NCBI GenBank assembly: GCA_015660965.1
Contig: JACTVG010000009.1
Span: 1 to 51,487, forward strand
Direction of reading: 5' to 3'
DNA: 51,487 bases
Source: Methanoregulaceae archaeon
GTDB taxonomy: Archaea > Halobacteriota > Methanomicrobia > Methanomicrobiales > Methanospirillaceae
The notes beneath the pieces were generated by a model. It saw nothing but the letters and a program-made list of their open reading frames with translations. It did not search any database and had not been told where the DNA came from. How positions within the stretch are numbered: the first letter of the stretch is position 1; each line of letters starts with the position of its first letter. Positions 8,449 to 17,206 of the stretch are shown in pieces. Position numbers and translations under genes: made by a program.

Positions 8449-8538
8449 CAGTGGTTCTACAAGCCCCGGCTTTCTGAATGTGAACGGCCACATCCGGGGC
8501 ATTACCGCTCAACTTTTCACGTCGTTCGTAGACCCTTT

Positions 8539-9111
8539 TCATTTTGATCTGTTTTGTTGTATGCCGTTTGAAACTTCTCGATCGACAATAGTAAAACTTG
8601 TACTCCCACTGACTTTTGGGTTTATTCCGGATACTTGGACGATATATTCATCCGGCTTAAACGCTGATGTATCAACATCGAATGACCACCGATTGTTACC
8701 CTCAGTCCCTCGTTGAACTTTAACGATGCCAGTTGTTCCTGAAAATTCATTACTTTCTCCTTTTGTTGTCGGTCTAAACGATAAAGAATAGATTTCGATG
8801 AGCAAGTCATCATCAACCGCTAAGTTTGTGGAACCTGTTATTGTGAATTTCTCTCCAACAATGTGAGTACCTATTGAATCGATGAGTACATTGGGTTTTT
8901 CAACAACTATGCCGTTTGGAATAACTGATAACATCGGTGCAGATGATGGTTCTATTGACGTTTGTGCTTCTGTTGACGTGACCGTTGTTGCTGGAAGAAC
9001 AGTTTGTATTGTAGATGTTTGATTTGTTATTGGTGTTTTATTTGTGCATCCACTTGTCCACACGAGGAAGATTACAACAATAATTACTAAAATTGGGAAT
9101 ATCTCTCTCAT
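8539..9111 (-). CDS. Secreted lipoprotein, unknown function
   Basis: 190 residues starting at ATG 9111 behind AGGAG; an in-frame TTG at 9117 is less likely. Residues 1-20 form a signal peptide ending in a lipobox-like SGC, then a Thr/Ser/Pro-rich linker to about residue 55, then a beta-rich domain (IGTHIVGEKFTITGSTNLAV...DEYIVQVSGINP) resembling the repeated domain of methanogen surface proteins. It is AT-richer than its neighbours. The first ~50 residues are nearly identical to those of the JAMM-like lipoprotein at 36156-37037, while the mature domains are unrelated. Likely anchored on the outer face of the membrane; function unknown. Confidence 0.7.
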   Translation of the reverse strand: MREIFPILVIIVVIFLVWTSGCTNKTPITNQTSTIQTVLPATTVTSTEAQTSIEPSSAPMLSVIPNGIVVEKPNVLIDSIGTHIVGEKFTITGSTNLAVDDDLLIEIYSLSFRPTTKGESNEFSGTTGIVKVQRGTEGNNRWSFDVDTSAFKPDEYIVQVSGINPKVSGSTSFTIVDREVSNGIQQNRSK

Positions 9112-9288
9112 AACCAACTCCTAAAGTGGGAATATTCGTTAAGGATACAATATAATTTTCGAATTTTAATCTAAATCAAAATCGATGCGTGATATCAAAA
9201 ATGAAGGGTTGCATTTTGGTAGATAAGTAGGTCCCCTCTCTCTTTTACGGTTGAAACATTTACATGAGGCCGTGGCCATTATGGTACA

Positions 9289-9921
9289 ATGAGCGGACAG
9301 GAAGGAGACAAGGAGAGTATCATTTCAAAAAGCCGGCTCGAAGCGCTCATTGACGGCGTGTTTGCCTTTGCGATGACGCTCCTTGTCGTAAACCTTGTGA
9401 TCTCGCCGCCCATTCCAAAAGCAGAGGCCGCAACAGAGCTCCCCCGCCATCTCGCAGGGATGCTGCCGGTATTTACCAGCTTCCTTATCGCGTTCTTCCT
9501 GCTTGCGTCGTACTGGGCGCTCCACCACCGTCTGTTCCATTTTCTCCGCACGGTCGATTCCCGCATTCTCCGGCTCAACCTCGTCATTCTCGTCTTTATC
9601 GTCCTCATCCCCTTCACCACGAGGCTCTCCGGGGAGTATGATTACGTGCAGGTCGCCGTGGTCCTGTTTCACCTTAACCTCTTCGCGATCGGTCTGCTCT
9701 TTCTCTTCCACTGGTTCTACCTCACCCGCAAACGTCATCTCACCGAACCGGAGATCCCTCTACAGACTGCCCGGTGCTGGATGGCCCATTTCCTCACCAG
9801 CCCGGCAGTTGCCCTCACCGGCATTGCGGTTTCTTTCATCACACCTTCGTGGTCGATGGCCGTGTACCTGTTGATCCCGCTGGGTAGCCTCGTTGCCAAG
9901 CGATACGGCTGTCGGTCATAA
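9289..9921 (+). CDS. TMEM175-family (DUF1211) membrane protein, putative potassium channel
   Basis: 210 residues. The N-terminus carries the family signature: RLEALIDGVFAFAMTLLVVN, matching RxxxFxDGxFAxAxTLL, with Leu in place of the usual Phe. About five hydrophobic segments follow, with a YWALHHRLFHFL motif after the third. Prokaryotic TMEM175 proteins are K+-conducting homotetramers in which TM1 lines the pore. Whether this one conducts is inference. It is a single gene between an AT-rich lipoprotein gene and the end of the glycogen operon, which converges on it. A GGACAGGAAGG cluster lies inside the first codons; no clear site precedes ATG 9289, so a leaderless mRNA is possible. Confidence 0.85.
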   Translation: MSGQEGDKESIISKSRLEALIDGVFAFAMTLLVVNLVISPPIPKAEAATELPRHLAGMLPVFTSFLIAFFLLASYWALHHRLFHFLRTVDSRILRLNLVILVFIVLIPFTTRLSGEYDYVQVAVVLFHLNLFAIGLLFLFHWFYLTRKRHLTEPEIPLQTARCWMAHFLTSPAVALTGIAVSFITPSWSMAVYLLIPLGSLVAKRYGCRS

Positions 9922-10043
9922 AAAATCCTTTCTCACCGGGACTGAATACGGCTGCCCGGCTTTCATCCATGTTCCGGATAAGGAGGTCTCATTGATACCC
10001 CCCTCCTAGTTACATGAAAATTGGCGAAGAACGTTGGTATCTG

Positions 10044-11084
10044 TTATTGTCTACCACCCATTGTTGTCTTTGCGACCGCATACAGTTCAGGTTCCACTTG
10101 CTTTAGCCGGTGGACTATGGATGATAACGGGACTGTCACAACATGGGCACTCTGCAACGCCACCATGGTCCCGAAGTTGCCCATCCTGATCTGTTCGACA
10201 GCAGCAACTCCAAACCGTGTGGCAAGGACCCGGTCGAATGCCGTTGGTTTCCCCCCACGCTGGACGTGGCCAAGAATCGTCACCCTTGTTTCAATACCAA
10301 GTCGCCGTTCCAATTCCCTGCCAAGCAGGTTCCCGACTCCGACAAATTTCTCGTGACCGCATTCATCCCGATCGCATTCCGGAACAGAATTGTCACAAAT
10401 CTCCTCCAGAGGTATCCCCTCAGCAACCACCACGATAGAGAATTTTTTTCCTGCCGCAAAGCGTGTCTTAAGATTTTGGCACACCTCATCCATCGTAAAT
10501 GGCACTTCCGGAATCAGGATCTCATCTGCTCCGCCAGCTATCCCGGCCTTGAGCGCGATCCAGCCGACCTGACGGCCCATGACCTGAACGACCATGATCC
10601 GGTGGTGGGATTCTGCGGTTGTATGGAGGCGGTCGATCGCATCAGTCACGATGGAAACGGCGGTATCAAAACCGATTGTCATATCGGTTTCAGGGATATC
10701 ATTGTCAATGGTTTTTGGAATCCCGATAAGCGGGATGCCGCGAGTGGCGACCTCATGTGCTGCTGCAAGTGTCCCGTTTCCACCTACTACCACAAGTGCA
10801 TCAATGGAAAATTTTTTCAACGTGTTTTTAATTCTCTTAAAATCTCCAGGGTTTTTCAGCGGGTCGGTCCGCGATGTGCCAAGGATAGTACCACCCCGGG
10901 AAATGATCCCGGAGACGGCAAAATCCGTGAGAGGTTCAACATCCGCTTCGATAAGCCCCTGCCACCCGTTCCGGATACCGATGGTCGTATACCCGTGCTG
11001 CAAACCGCTGCGCACGATTGCCCGAATTACCCCGTTTATGCCCGGGCAGTCGCCCCCTCCTGTGAGGATACCGATTGTTTTCAT
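10044..11084 (-). CDS. pfkA: ATP-type 6-phosphofructokinase, group III (PfkA-like)
   Basis: 346 residues. The motifs are ILTGGGDCPGIN at the start, VVVGGNGT around 97-104 and IPKTIDND around 123-130. The glycine after N marks ATP rather than pyrophosphate specificity, while Lys in PKTIDND is the pyrophosphate-type residue; this mixed pattern is known from atypical ATP-PFKs of actinobacteria. The residue before that glycine is normally Asp or Glu and binds Mg; here it is Asn. Reaction: fructose 6-phosphate to fructose 1,6-bisphosphate. It is the last gene of the glycogen operon, 18 bases after aldolase, with a GGGGGA site. Bacterial-type PFK is unusual in methanogens, which mostly use the ADP-dependent enzyme, also present here. 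Confidence 0.9.
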   Translation of the reverse strand: MKTIGILTGGGDCPGINGVIRAIVRSGLQHGYTTIGIRNGWQGLIEADVEPLTDFAVSGIISRGGTILGTSRTDPLKNPGDFKRIKNTLKKFSIDALVVVGGNGTLAAAHEVATRGIPLIGIPKTIDNDIPETDMTIGFDTAVSIVTDAIDRLHTTAESHHRIMVVQVMGRQVGWIALKAGIAGGADEILIPEVPFTMDEVCQNLKTRFAAGKKFSIVVVAEGIPLEEICDNSVPECDRDECGHEKFVGVGNLLGRELERRLGIETRVTILGHVQRGGKPTAFDRVLATRFGVAAVEQIRMGNFGTMVALQSAHVVTVPLSSIVHRLKQVEPELYAVAKTTMGGRQ

Positions 11085-11102
11085 CGTGCAGTGTCCCCCT
11101 TT

Positions 11103-12023
11103 TTAAGGCTCCCGGCTCTGGTATATTTTCATTGCCGTTTCGGGATCTGCATCTTCAATTGTTATCGCGTAGATTGCATTGCACATGCGGATGGCGTCTG
11201 GAAGTGATTGCTGATGGATATTTCTTCCGGTGGCATTTCCTGCTGCCCCACCAATATGAATCTGCTCATGCAGTTCCTGCAAAAATGCTGCTGGATCAAT
11301 GGAAGATCCACCGGCACAAACAACCCGGGTCCTGCCTGCTGCACGGACCGCCTCCTGGAGGAGTTGGGCCGATGACTCACCTTTACGTTTTGGGGAATTG
11401 ACTTTGACAAAATCGCTGCCTAAACATGCGGCAATGCCACAAGCACCGGCGATCAGGTGGGGATCTTTTTCATCTTTTATTTCCTTTCCCCGCGGATAAA
11501 TCCAGAGAACCGTCACAAATCCGTTTTCATGCGCCTGGTGGACAACCTGAGCTGCTTCCCGTAGCATCTCGTTCTCATATTCACTTCCCAAGTAAATGGT
11601 GTACCCAATCCCGGGTATGGAAAGTCCTGTTTGTTTTTTAAATTGTACCACTTGTGGAATAGTATACCAAGCGGAGCTGACCGGGTCTCGTTGTTCCGTC
11701 TTCACAAGGTGAGTTTTTGAATTGAGTTTGACCAGATATGGCACTGTTTTATAATCCTGAGCGTACTGTGCGATGAGTCCCAGCTGGGCAGCAAACACAC
11801 CAATCCTGGCTCTGGACGCAATCCGGAAGAGGTGCTCTGGCTCACTGTCATTGAGGTGGATACCAGGACCGTAAAAGTCGTCATTGAGATGTTCGACTTT
11901 CTGGTCCCCGGCAAAGAGCATCAGGCGCCCGGTGCCTCGTGTCATCACTGAGAAATTTTTACGGTATGCTGCCCGTGATTTTGCCGGTACATCTAACGGT
12001 ACATGGATCGGTTGTTGTTTCAC
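11103..12023 (-). CDS. fba: Fructose-bisphosphate aldolase class I, archaeal (DhnA) type
   Basis: 306 residues starting at GTG 12023 behind a GGAGGA site. The fold is the archaeal DhnA-type TIM barrel: LMLFAGDQKVEHLNDDF near residue 40, and DFVKVNSP with Lys207 as the expected Schiff-base lysine, then VVCAGGSS and GGAAGNATGRNIHQ as the phosphate-binding loops. Reaction: reversible cleavage of fructose 1,6-bisphosphate to two triose phosphates. This subfamily is typically a monofunctional aldolase. Placed between phosphoribulokinase and phosphofructokinase it can serve both glycolysis and sugar synthesis, or the reductive hexulose-phosphate route. Confidence 0.9.
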   Translation of the reverse strand: MKQQPIHVPLDVPAKSRAAYRKNFSVMTRGTGRLMLFAGDQKVEHLNDDFYGPGIHLNDSEPEHLFRIASRARIGVFAAQLGLIAQYAQDYKTVPYLVKLNSKTHLVKTEQRDPVSSAWYTIPQVVQFKKQTGLSIPGIGYTIYLGSEYENEMLREAAQVVHQAHENGFVTVLWIYPRGKEIKDEKDPHLIAGACGIAACLGSDFVKVNSPKRKGESSAQLLQEAVRAAGRTRVVCAGGSSIDPAAFLQELHEQIHIGGAAGNATGRNIHQQSLPDAIRMCNAIYAITIEDADPETAMKIYQSREP

Positions 12024-12129
12024 GATTATTCCTCCATGAGAACCCTGTCATCTTCCAATTATCGTGCAAGGGTCATAATGATGTTTGCATGGTGATCGTT
12101 TTGGCTGTACAGATCGGGCAGGCTATGAT

Positions 12130-13092
12130 TTACCGGCCAGTCTCCATGAAGATGCGGCGGAGTATTATCCTCCAGCACAAGATCAGCTGTGCGAAATCAC
12201 CGGCAGTCAGATACGTCCTGTTCTTGAAGATTGAGATAGGGTGGACCCGTGTCTGATGTTCAATACTGTTCTCCAGTTTTTTCACGACGTGTTCACTCAA
12301 TTCGCCATCGATGATCAGCTCCCCCATCTTGTGACCCTCATGCTCGCTGGTTCCGAACTTGAGAGAAAAATCTCTCTGGGAGAGCGAGAGGATCGAGTAC
12401 AGGTCCAGTGATAGGTCGATATTTTCAATATTCTGTTTCATCCTACTCTGGGAGAGGGTTATCCGGTAGACATTCCGTTCAAGCCCGAGATGTTTGCCAT
12501 ATTCAGAATAATCGATGCCAATAACGGCGTCAGCGAATTCCTTTTGGGGGGCAATGTAGGTCTCATAATCAGGTTCTCGTTCGGTAATTTCTCTCAACAC
12601 ATCGTTCTCTGAATACCCCCGTTTATTCATATCCCGTCGTATCTTCCAGTCATACTTGACCTCTTTTACCGGATCCACGAAGAGCGAAAAATCGAGATTG
12701 TAACGAAGTGCAGGTGTAAATAATGTATGGAGCCCTTCAAGTATCAGGATCTTTCGGGGCCGGAAAATAACCGGTGGGTCAAAGGTTCCAGTACTATGGT
12801 TATAGACCGGCTTTTCAATAGGGACTCCACGCTTCAGCAATGCAAGATCCTTTTCAATCCTATCGAGCCGGTTTGCACGGGGATCAAGTGCTGTGATTCC
12901 ATGTTCCTTTCGACCATCCCGGTCAAAGCGGTGGTAGTCATCCAGCGTTATGGTCGATACCATGTCATCGCCAAAGATGCTTCGGACCCCCTGCGTGAAC
13001 GTGGTCTTCCCGGATCCGCTGTCACCAGCCACACCTATGGTGAAGATGTGCGGCGATGCTGCGATCGTATCCTTGAAATTGGGTTGATGCAT
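12130..13092 (-). CDS. prk: Phosphoribulokinase, archaeal type
   Basis: 320 residues with P-loop GDSGSGKT at 23-30 and the PRK signature TLDDYHRFDRDGRKEHG followed by DPRANRLD, then ILILEGLHTLF. ATG 13092 overlaps the debranching-enzyme stop as TGATG, with GGATGG upstream; the frame is open further upstream, but that stretch is antisense-like junk within the previous gene. Reaction: ribulose 5-phosphate + ATP to ribulose 1,5-bisphosphate. Archaeal PRK was characterised in Methanospirillum hungatei, where it works with RuBisCO in the reductive hexulose-phosphate pathway. RuBisCO is not in this window. Uridine kinase is the main alternative, but the DDYHRFDR block argues for PRK. Confidence 0.88.
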   Translation of the reverse strand: MHQPNFKDTIAASPHIFTIGVAGDSGSGKTTFTQGVRSIFGDDMVSTITLDDYHRFDRDGRKEHGITALDPRANRLDRIEKDLALLKRGVPIEKPVYNHSTGTFDPPVIFRPRKILILEGLHTLFTPALRYNLDFSLFVDPVKEVKYDWKIRRDMNKRGYSENDVLREITEREPDYETYIAPQKEFADAVIGIDYSEYGKHLGLERNVYRITLSQSRMKQNIENIDLSLDLYSILSLSQRDFSLKFGTSEHEGHKMGELIIDGELSEHVVKKLENSIEHQTRVHPISIFKNRTYLTAGDFAQLILCWRIILRRIFMETGR

Positions 13093-14789
13093 CAATGGAA
13101 AACCATCCTGCAGGCCCGGGCGATCTCTGCAACGCTCCATGCCTGGGCAATGCACCCTCTCGGGAGGTAGGGGGGGTCTCCGTCGAAGATTTCGGATATA
13201 TACCCCACACCGGCTTCCCTGAGATGGTGAAGGATTGGAGTAAGTAATGGCTCGATCATATCCCGGTGGACGCCGTTTCGTATGAGTGCATCGACATACC
13301 AGCCGGTCAGCCAGGGCCAGACACACCCGTTATGGTAACTGCGGTCACCGGAATACCGTCCGTAGTAGTGAGGGTCCTGCGGCGAGAGCGTGCGTAACCC
13401 ATAGGGGGTCAGCAGATTTTTATTGATCGTGTTAAGGGTTTCTGTTGCCTGATCCTGATCAACAAGACCGAGCGCGATAGCGACAACCTGGTTCGGCCGG
13501 ACGGTGGGATCAACAGGATCTATACGGTCATATAGGCACTGACCTTCCTCGTTCCAGAACCGCTGGAATGCCATGAATGCTGATTCCGGACTGATCGGAG
13601 TCTTGATTCCCATTGCATCAGCTTCTATTAGTGCACTGACCCATAATGCATTGATCTCGACCGGCTTTCCTTCGCGGGGGGTGAACTCCGTATCCATCCA
13701 AGTGCTCTTTGGCACAACTGAGATAAGGTCATGGTCAAGCGTAGCGACCGGTGAGGAAGGATAGTTTTTGAGGATATTACCAATCACCGGCTTCATCCCT
13801 TCAATAAAGGTGTCATCTCCCCAGCGGCGCCGGTACCGCATTAGGGCTTGGATGAACCAGAGGGAAGCATCACTGGTATGATAATTATCCGGGAACCTGT
13901 TCGGGATTATACCCTCTTTCATCCCGGATGCAAGACGTTGCAGTACTGCCTGTGCAGCAATTTTACAATCCCGTTCAATCAACAGTCCTGTAACACTGAT
14001 CGCAGAATCCCGCCCCCAGGATTCGCAGAACCAGTGGTAGCCAGCGAAGATCTCGTCCCCGTGCCAGAACGCATCAGATGCCCACTCGAGCCAATCAAGG
14101 GGGGATTGAGGAGAGGGTTTGCGGTTTTTGTTCACTATGGGGGGGTGCCCTTCTCGTATGCATTGGAACGTGACCGTGCAGTCCTGTACATGGCCTTGAA
14201 AAACACCCGGTGAATGGAGGTCCTCAACCGATTCGTATCCCCGTTCATCTTCCTGTTGATACCAGACATTCCAGTAAGTAACAGGATCAGGTTCAAACGG
14301 GAGGTCGCTTTCAAAAAAGAGATTCCCCCAGCGAACACCATTTCGTTTACTTACGCAAAGAGGATGAGGTGCCCGAAGAACCTCATTCACCGAACGGTCC
14401 GTAATAAGAGGACGGATCCAGAGATCGGTGTCACCGGTGATATCATGCTTAACGACGAGAACACCGTTAAACGTGATGGTCTTCTGGATAGTGATATCTC
14501 CCACTCTATAGACCCAGCGGGGCGGGTAAACCGAAAATTCGTGGAGGTACTTCAGTCCTGCATCATTGGATGCCCGGTTATACTGCTGGGTAGAAATCCG
14601 GATTCCGTTTACCATTTCGTCGAGTCCGGCAAGGAGCAGGCGTCCGTTCTGAACAAAAAGTCCGTGGTATTTTCTGGTGTTGCCACCAACAGTCGAAGAT
14701 GAGTAGGCATGGCCAGCCGTCATCAGAAATTCAAGCCTTCGGGTGGCATCTGGTTCCTGGATCTCCCGACCACCGTATTGGAATCCCAT
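13092..14789 (-). CDS. Glycogen debranching enzyme (amylo-alpha-1,6-glucosidase family)
   Basis: 565 residues. The N-terminal beta domain starts FQYGGREIQEPDATRRLEFL and contains the family block GGNTRKYHGLFV; the C-terminal (alpha/alpha)6 barrel of GH133 type runs from about residue 240, with WFCESWGRDSAISVTGLL, FPDNYHTSDASLWFIQAL and YHNGCVWPWLTGWYVDAL. It hydrolyses alpha-1,6 branch points in glycogen. The 18-base gap to the upstream glycosyltransferase and TGATG overlap with prk place it in the middle of the operon. It is somewhat shorter than many bacterial relatives, but all the expected blocks are there. Confidence 0.9.
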   Translation of the reverse strand: MGFQYGGREIQEPDATRRLEFLMTAGHAYSSSTVGGNTRKYHGLFVQNGRLLLAGLDEMVNGIRISTQQYNRASNDAGLKYLHEFSVYPPRWVYRVGDITIQKTITFNGVLVVKHDITGDTDLWIRPLITDRSVNEVLRAPHPLCVSKRNGVRWGNLFFESDLPFEPDPVTYWNVWYQQEDERGYESVEDLHSPGVFQGHVQDCTVTFQCIREGHPPIVNKNRKPSPQSPLDWLEWASDAFWHGDEIFAGYHWFCESWGRDSAISVTGLLIERDCKIAAQAVLQRLASGMKEGIIPNRFPDNYHTSDASLWFIQALMRYRRRWGDDTFIEGMKPVIGNILKNYPSSPVATLDHDLISVVPKSTWMDTEFTPREGKPVEINALWVSALIEADAMGIKTPISPESAFMAFQRFWNEEGQCLYDRIDPVDPTVRPNQVVAIALGLVDQDQATETLNTINKNLLTPYGLRTLSPQDPHYYGRYSGDRSYHNGCVWPWLTGWYVDALIRNGVHRDMIEPLLTPILHHLREAGVGYISEIFDGDPPYLPRGCIAQAWSVAEIARACRMVFH

Positions 14790-14807
14790 CGGGTCCTCTC
14801 TCTCCCT

Positions 14808-16055
14808 TTATTTCCTGTCGTCAACCAGTTCCTGGTATACCCCGATGGTCTTTTCTGAGGCTATTTCCCAAGTGAAGTTCTTGAGTACCCGGCTCCTGCC
14901 ATTCGTACCCATGGTTGTAGCTAGGTCAGGATCTTTGAGAATCTTGACAACATATTTTGCGATATCCAATGGATCATACGGGTTGATATGGAATCCGCAG
15001 ATTTCGTTTCCGGTTGGGATCACCTGCTCGCGGAGACCGGATGTACCCGTTGCACCTACGACGACTGGTTTCCCCATTGATTGCGCCTCGGTGCAGACAA
15101 TCCCGAACGGCTCGTACTTCGAGGGGAAAACGGCGATATCGCAGGCTGCATAATACATGAGCCGCTCCTCCTCCGGCACCATCTTGAAATGCAGCAGAAC
15201 ATTCTCATCCAGATGGAGATCGCGTACCATTTGGGTGAGCATTTGATCCATTTCTCCTATGCCTAAAATAACCAGTTTTGCGTCTGGGATTTCTTGTATG
15301 ATCTGGGGCATTGCCCGAACGAGCGAGTCGACCCCTTTCACCCAAGTAAGCCTACCAATGAAAAAGATCATCGGGGATGACCCGACCCCGATCTGTTCCC
15401 GGAACGCTTCTACCTCCTGACCAGAAAATCGATCAGCGTCATATTTCTCGGTATCCACACCATTGTGGACAACCCGGATCTTTTGTTCCGGATACCCGCA
15501 TCTCATTAGTTCGTCCCGCATTGCATAACTGACGGTAATAATCCGGTTGGCATTTAAGGCAGCAATGCGCTCAATTTCCTTAACCGTTGCAGACCCAGAG
15601 GGATTTCGCCCCTGCTCATTTGAGTGAAAGTGGATAACAAAGGGGATGCCCAGATTCCGCTTGGCGATAATGCCCGCGAGAGCGGCTAGCCAGTCATGGG
15701 AGACCAGAATATCAAAATTCCGGTGCTCTTTTTTTACAAGGGAATTTACTAGTTTTGATGCGGAAAGGATATTGTAGAGAAGGGTATTTGTAAAAAATTC
15801 CTGTCCATTTAGGTTCCACGTCTTCATTTCAACAGGATTGACGATGGAAAGCATGTCAGAAAAGGTCATGAGCTTGGGGCGGTGGACCTCTGCACCATCC
15901 CAGGTATCGAATGTGGGATCATCTCCTGTATTTAATGAGAAGACCGATAGAGAATGTCCCTTGAGGGTGAACTGTTTTGTGATCTCTTTTGCATAGGTTC
16001 CCAACCCCCCCCGGAAAAAAGGTGGAAATTCATCAACAAAATAGGCGATCTTCAT
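14808..16055 (-). CDS. Glycosyltransferase GT4/GT5-like (candidate glycogen synthase)
   Basis: About 415 residues with the GT-B fold. It begins MKIAYFVDEFPPFFRGGLGTYA, whose GGLG loop binds the donor as in glycogen synthases, and carries IFFIGRLTWVKGVDSLVRA mid-protein and the C-terminal E-x7-E motif in FPSKYEPFGIVCTEAQSMGKPVV. ATG 16055 overlaps the stop of the preceding glycosyltransferase gene (ATGA); the open frame to 16106 is not used. Expected role: elongation of alpha-1,4 glucan from a nucleotide sugar. Which of the two adjacent transferases is the actual glycogen synthase cannot be decided here. Confidence 0.85.
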   Translation of the reverse strand: MKIAYFVDEFPPFFRGGLGTYAKEITKQFTLKGHSLSVFSLNTGDDPTFDTWDGAEVHRPKLMTFSDMLSIVNPVEMKTWNLNGQEFFTNTLLYNILSASKLVNSLVKKEHRNFDILVSHDWLAALAGIIAKRNLGIPFVIHFHSNEQGRNPSGSATVKEIERIAALNANRIITVSYAMRDELMRCGYPEQKIRVVHNGVDTEKYDADRFSGQEVEAFREQIGVGSSPMIFFIGRLTWVKGVDSLVRAMPQIIQEIPDAKLVILGIGEMDQMLTQMVRDLHLDENVLLHFKMVPEEERLMYYAACDIAVFPSKYEPFGIVCTEAQSMGKPVVVGATGTSGLREQVIPTGNEICGFHINPYDPLDIAKYVVKILKDPDLATTMGTNGRSRVLKNFTWEIASEKTIGVYQELVDDRK

Positions 16056-17206
16056 GCGATCACACGGGAGTAGGTTTCTGTCATCTTCCTCCCAACCGGA
16101 CCCCATAGGAACATACGATCAACTTTTTTCCTGCCCCGTTTTCCAAGAGATATCGCATTACTTGGATCCTCCATCACGTTGTTGATCCCCCATGCCAGCG
16201 AGTCCGGGTCGGGTTCAACCTTCACCCCGTTCACGAAGGCATCGATGTTCTCCGAGAGCCCGCCAACATTGGATGCAACAACACCTTTCTCTGCACTCCA
16301 CGCCTCCAGCAGCACGAGGCCGAACGGCTCATTCCGGCTGGGAATGACCACGAGATCACAGGCGTTCAGGAGACGGACGTACTCAGAATCGGGAATATAA
16401 CCAATGAAATTAACCGGGAGATCCCTTGCCCGTTCCGCCAGCCAATGGCGCATGTCCCCCTCTCCAGCAACGATTAGCTTCACATCCCAGTGGTGCTGGC
16501 ATACTTTTTTTATTGCCTCAATCAGCAGATCAGGACCTTTCTGGTAGACCAGCCTGCCGATAAACAGGATAAGCGGGGCGAACGGGTGGATACCGTATGC
16601 CTGCTTCACTTTGCCTGAATCAATTTCCGCACGGAACTCGCGTGGCACCACTCCATTAGGAACCACGTCACACTTCCAGTCTGGCACATTATAGAGTTGC
16701 ATGACCTCGTTTTTCAGGGTCACGGATACAGCGGTGACCCGTTTTGCAATTAGTGCCCCGTACCACTCCTTCCCCGAGATCTCCTTAGACTCCCACCAGT
16801 CGCCGAACCGGTTCCCGTTCCTCCCGTATTCTGTCGAGTGAAAGGTAAGAATAGTGTTCCTGTCCTGCAGGGTATGGAGCGCCTGAACTGCGTGCCAGTC
16901 ATTAAAATGGAGGTAATCAAATTTCCTAGGTTTATCAAACTTGTGGAAATTCTCGACCATCCCCCGGCTCATAGAATCGCAATACTCCACAATGTTGTTG
17001 CCGTTAGGCTGGCAGTAGTGGTAATGAACTCCCTTGATCGTCTGATCCGGGATCCCGCCACGGGTGAAGAAGTGCACCTCGTGGTGCTTAGCCAGCGTCT
17101 CAGCGAGATGGGTTGCGGCACGGGCAAGTCCGCCCACACGCTCGGCATAGAGTGATTCCCAACAGAAAATAGCTATTTTAAGTGACTCCACAGTCGTTCG
17201 CTCCAT
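16052..17206 (-). CDS. Glycosyltransferase GT4/GT5-like, second copy in the glycogen operon
   Basis: 384 residues, GT-B fold. The N-terminus has SLYAERVGGLARAATHLAETL, a KxGGL-like donor loop, and the C-terminal domain has ILFIGRLVYQKGPDLLIEA and IPSRNEPFGLVLLEAWSAEKG. ATG 17206 lies inside the end of the GH57 gene (34-base overlap); an in-frame GTG at 17191 is possible. It resembles the transferase just downstream only in general layout, so the pair is an old duplication or two separate activities, such as chain initiation versus elongation (inference). Cytoplasmic. Confidence 0.85.
   Translation of the reverse strand: MERTTVESLKIAIFCWESLYAERVGGLARAATHLAETLAKHHEVHFFTRGGIPDQTIKGVHYHYCQPNGNNIVEYCDSMSRGMVENFHKFDKPRKFDYLHFNDWHAVQALHTLQDRNTILTFHSTEYGRNGNRFGDWWESKEISGKEWYGALIAKRVTAVSVTLKNEVMQLYNVPDWKCDVVPNGVVPREFRAEIDSGKVKQAYGIHPFAPLILFIGRLVYQKGPDLLIEAIKKVCQHHWDVKLIVAGEGDMRHWLAERARDLPVNFIGYIPDSEYVRLLNACDLVVIPSRNEPFGLVLLEAWSAEKGVVASNVGGLSENIDAFVNGVKVEPDPDSLAWGINNVMEDPSNAISLGKRGRKKVDRMFLWGPVGRKMTETYSRVIA

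Noticed and set aside
10143-11207. 354-codon plus-strand ORF
   Set aside because: Antisense shadow of the PFK gene; no motifs, while the minus strand encodes a complete enzyme.
13093-13326. N-terminal extension of phosphoribulokinase
   Set aside because: Lies entirely inside the debranching-enzyme gene, has atypical composition, and a better start with coupling exists at 13092.
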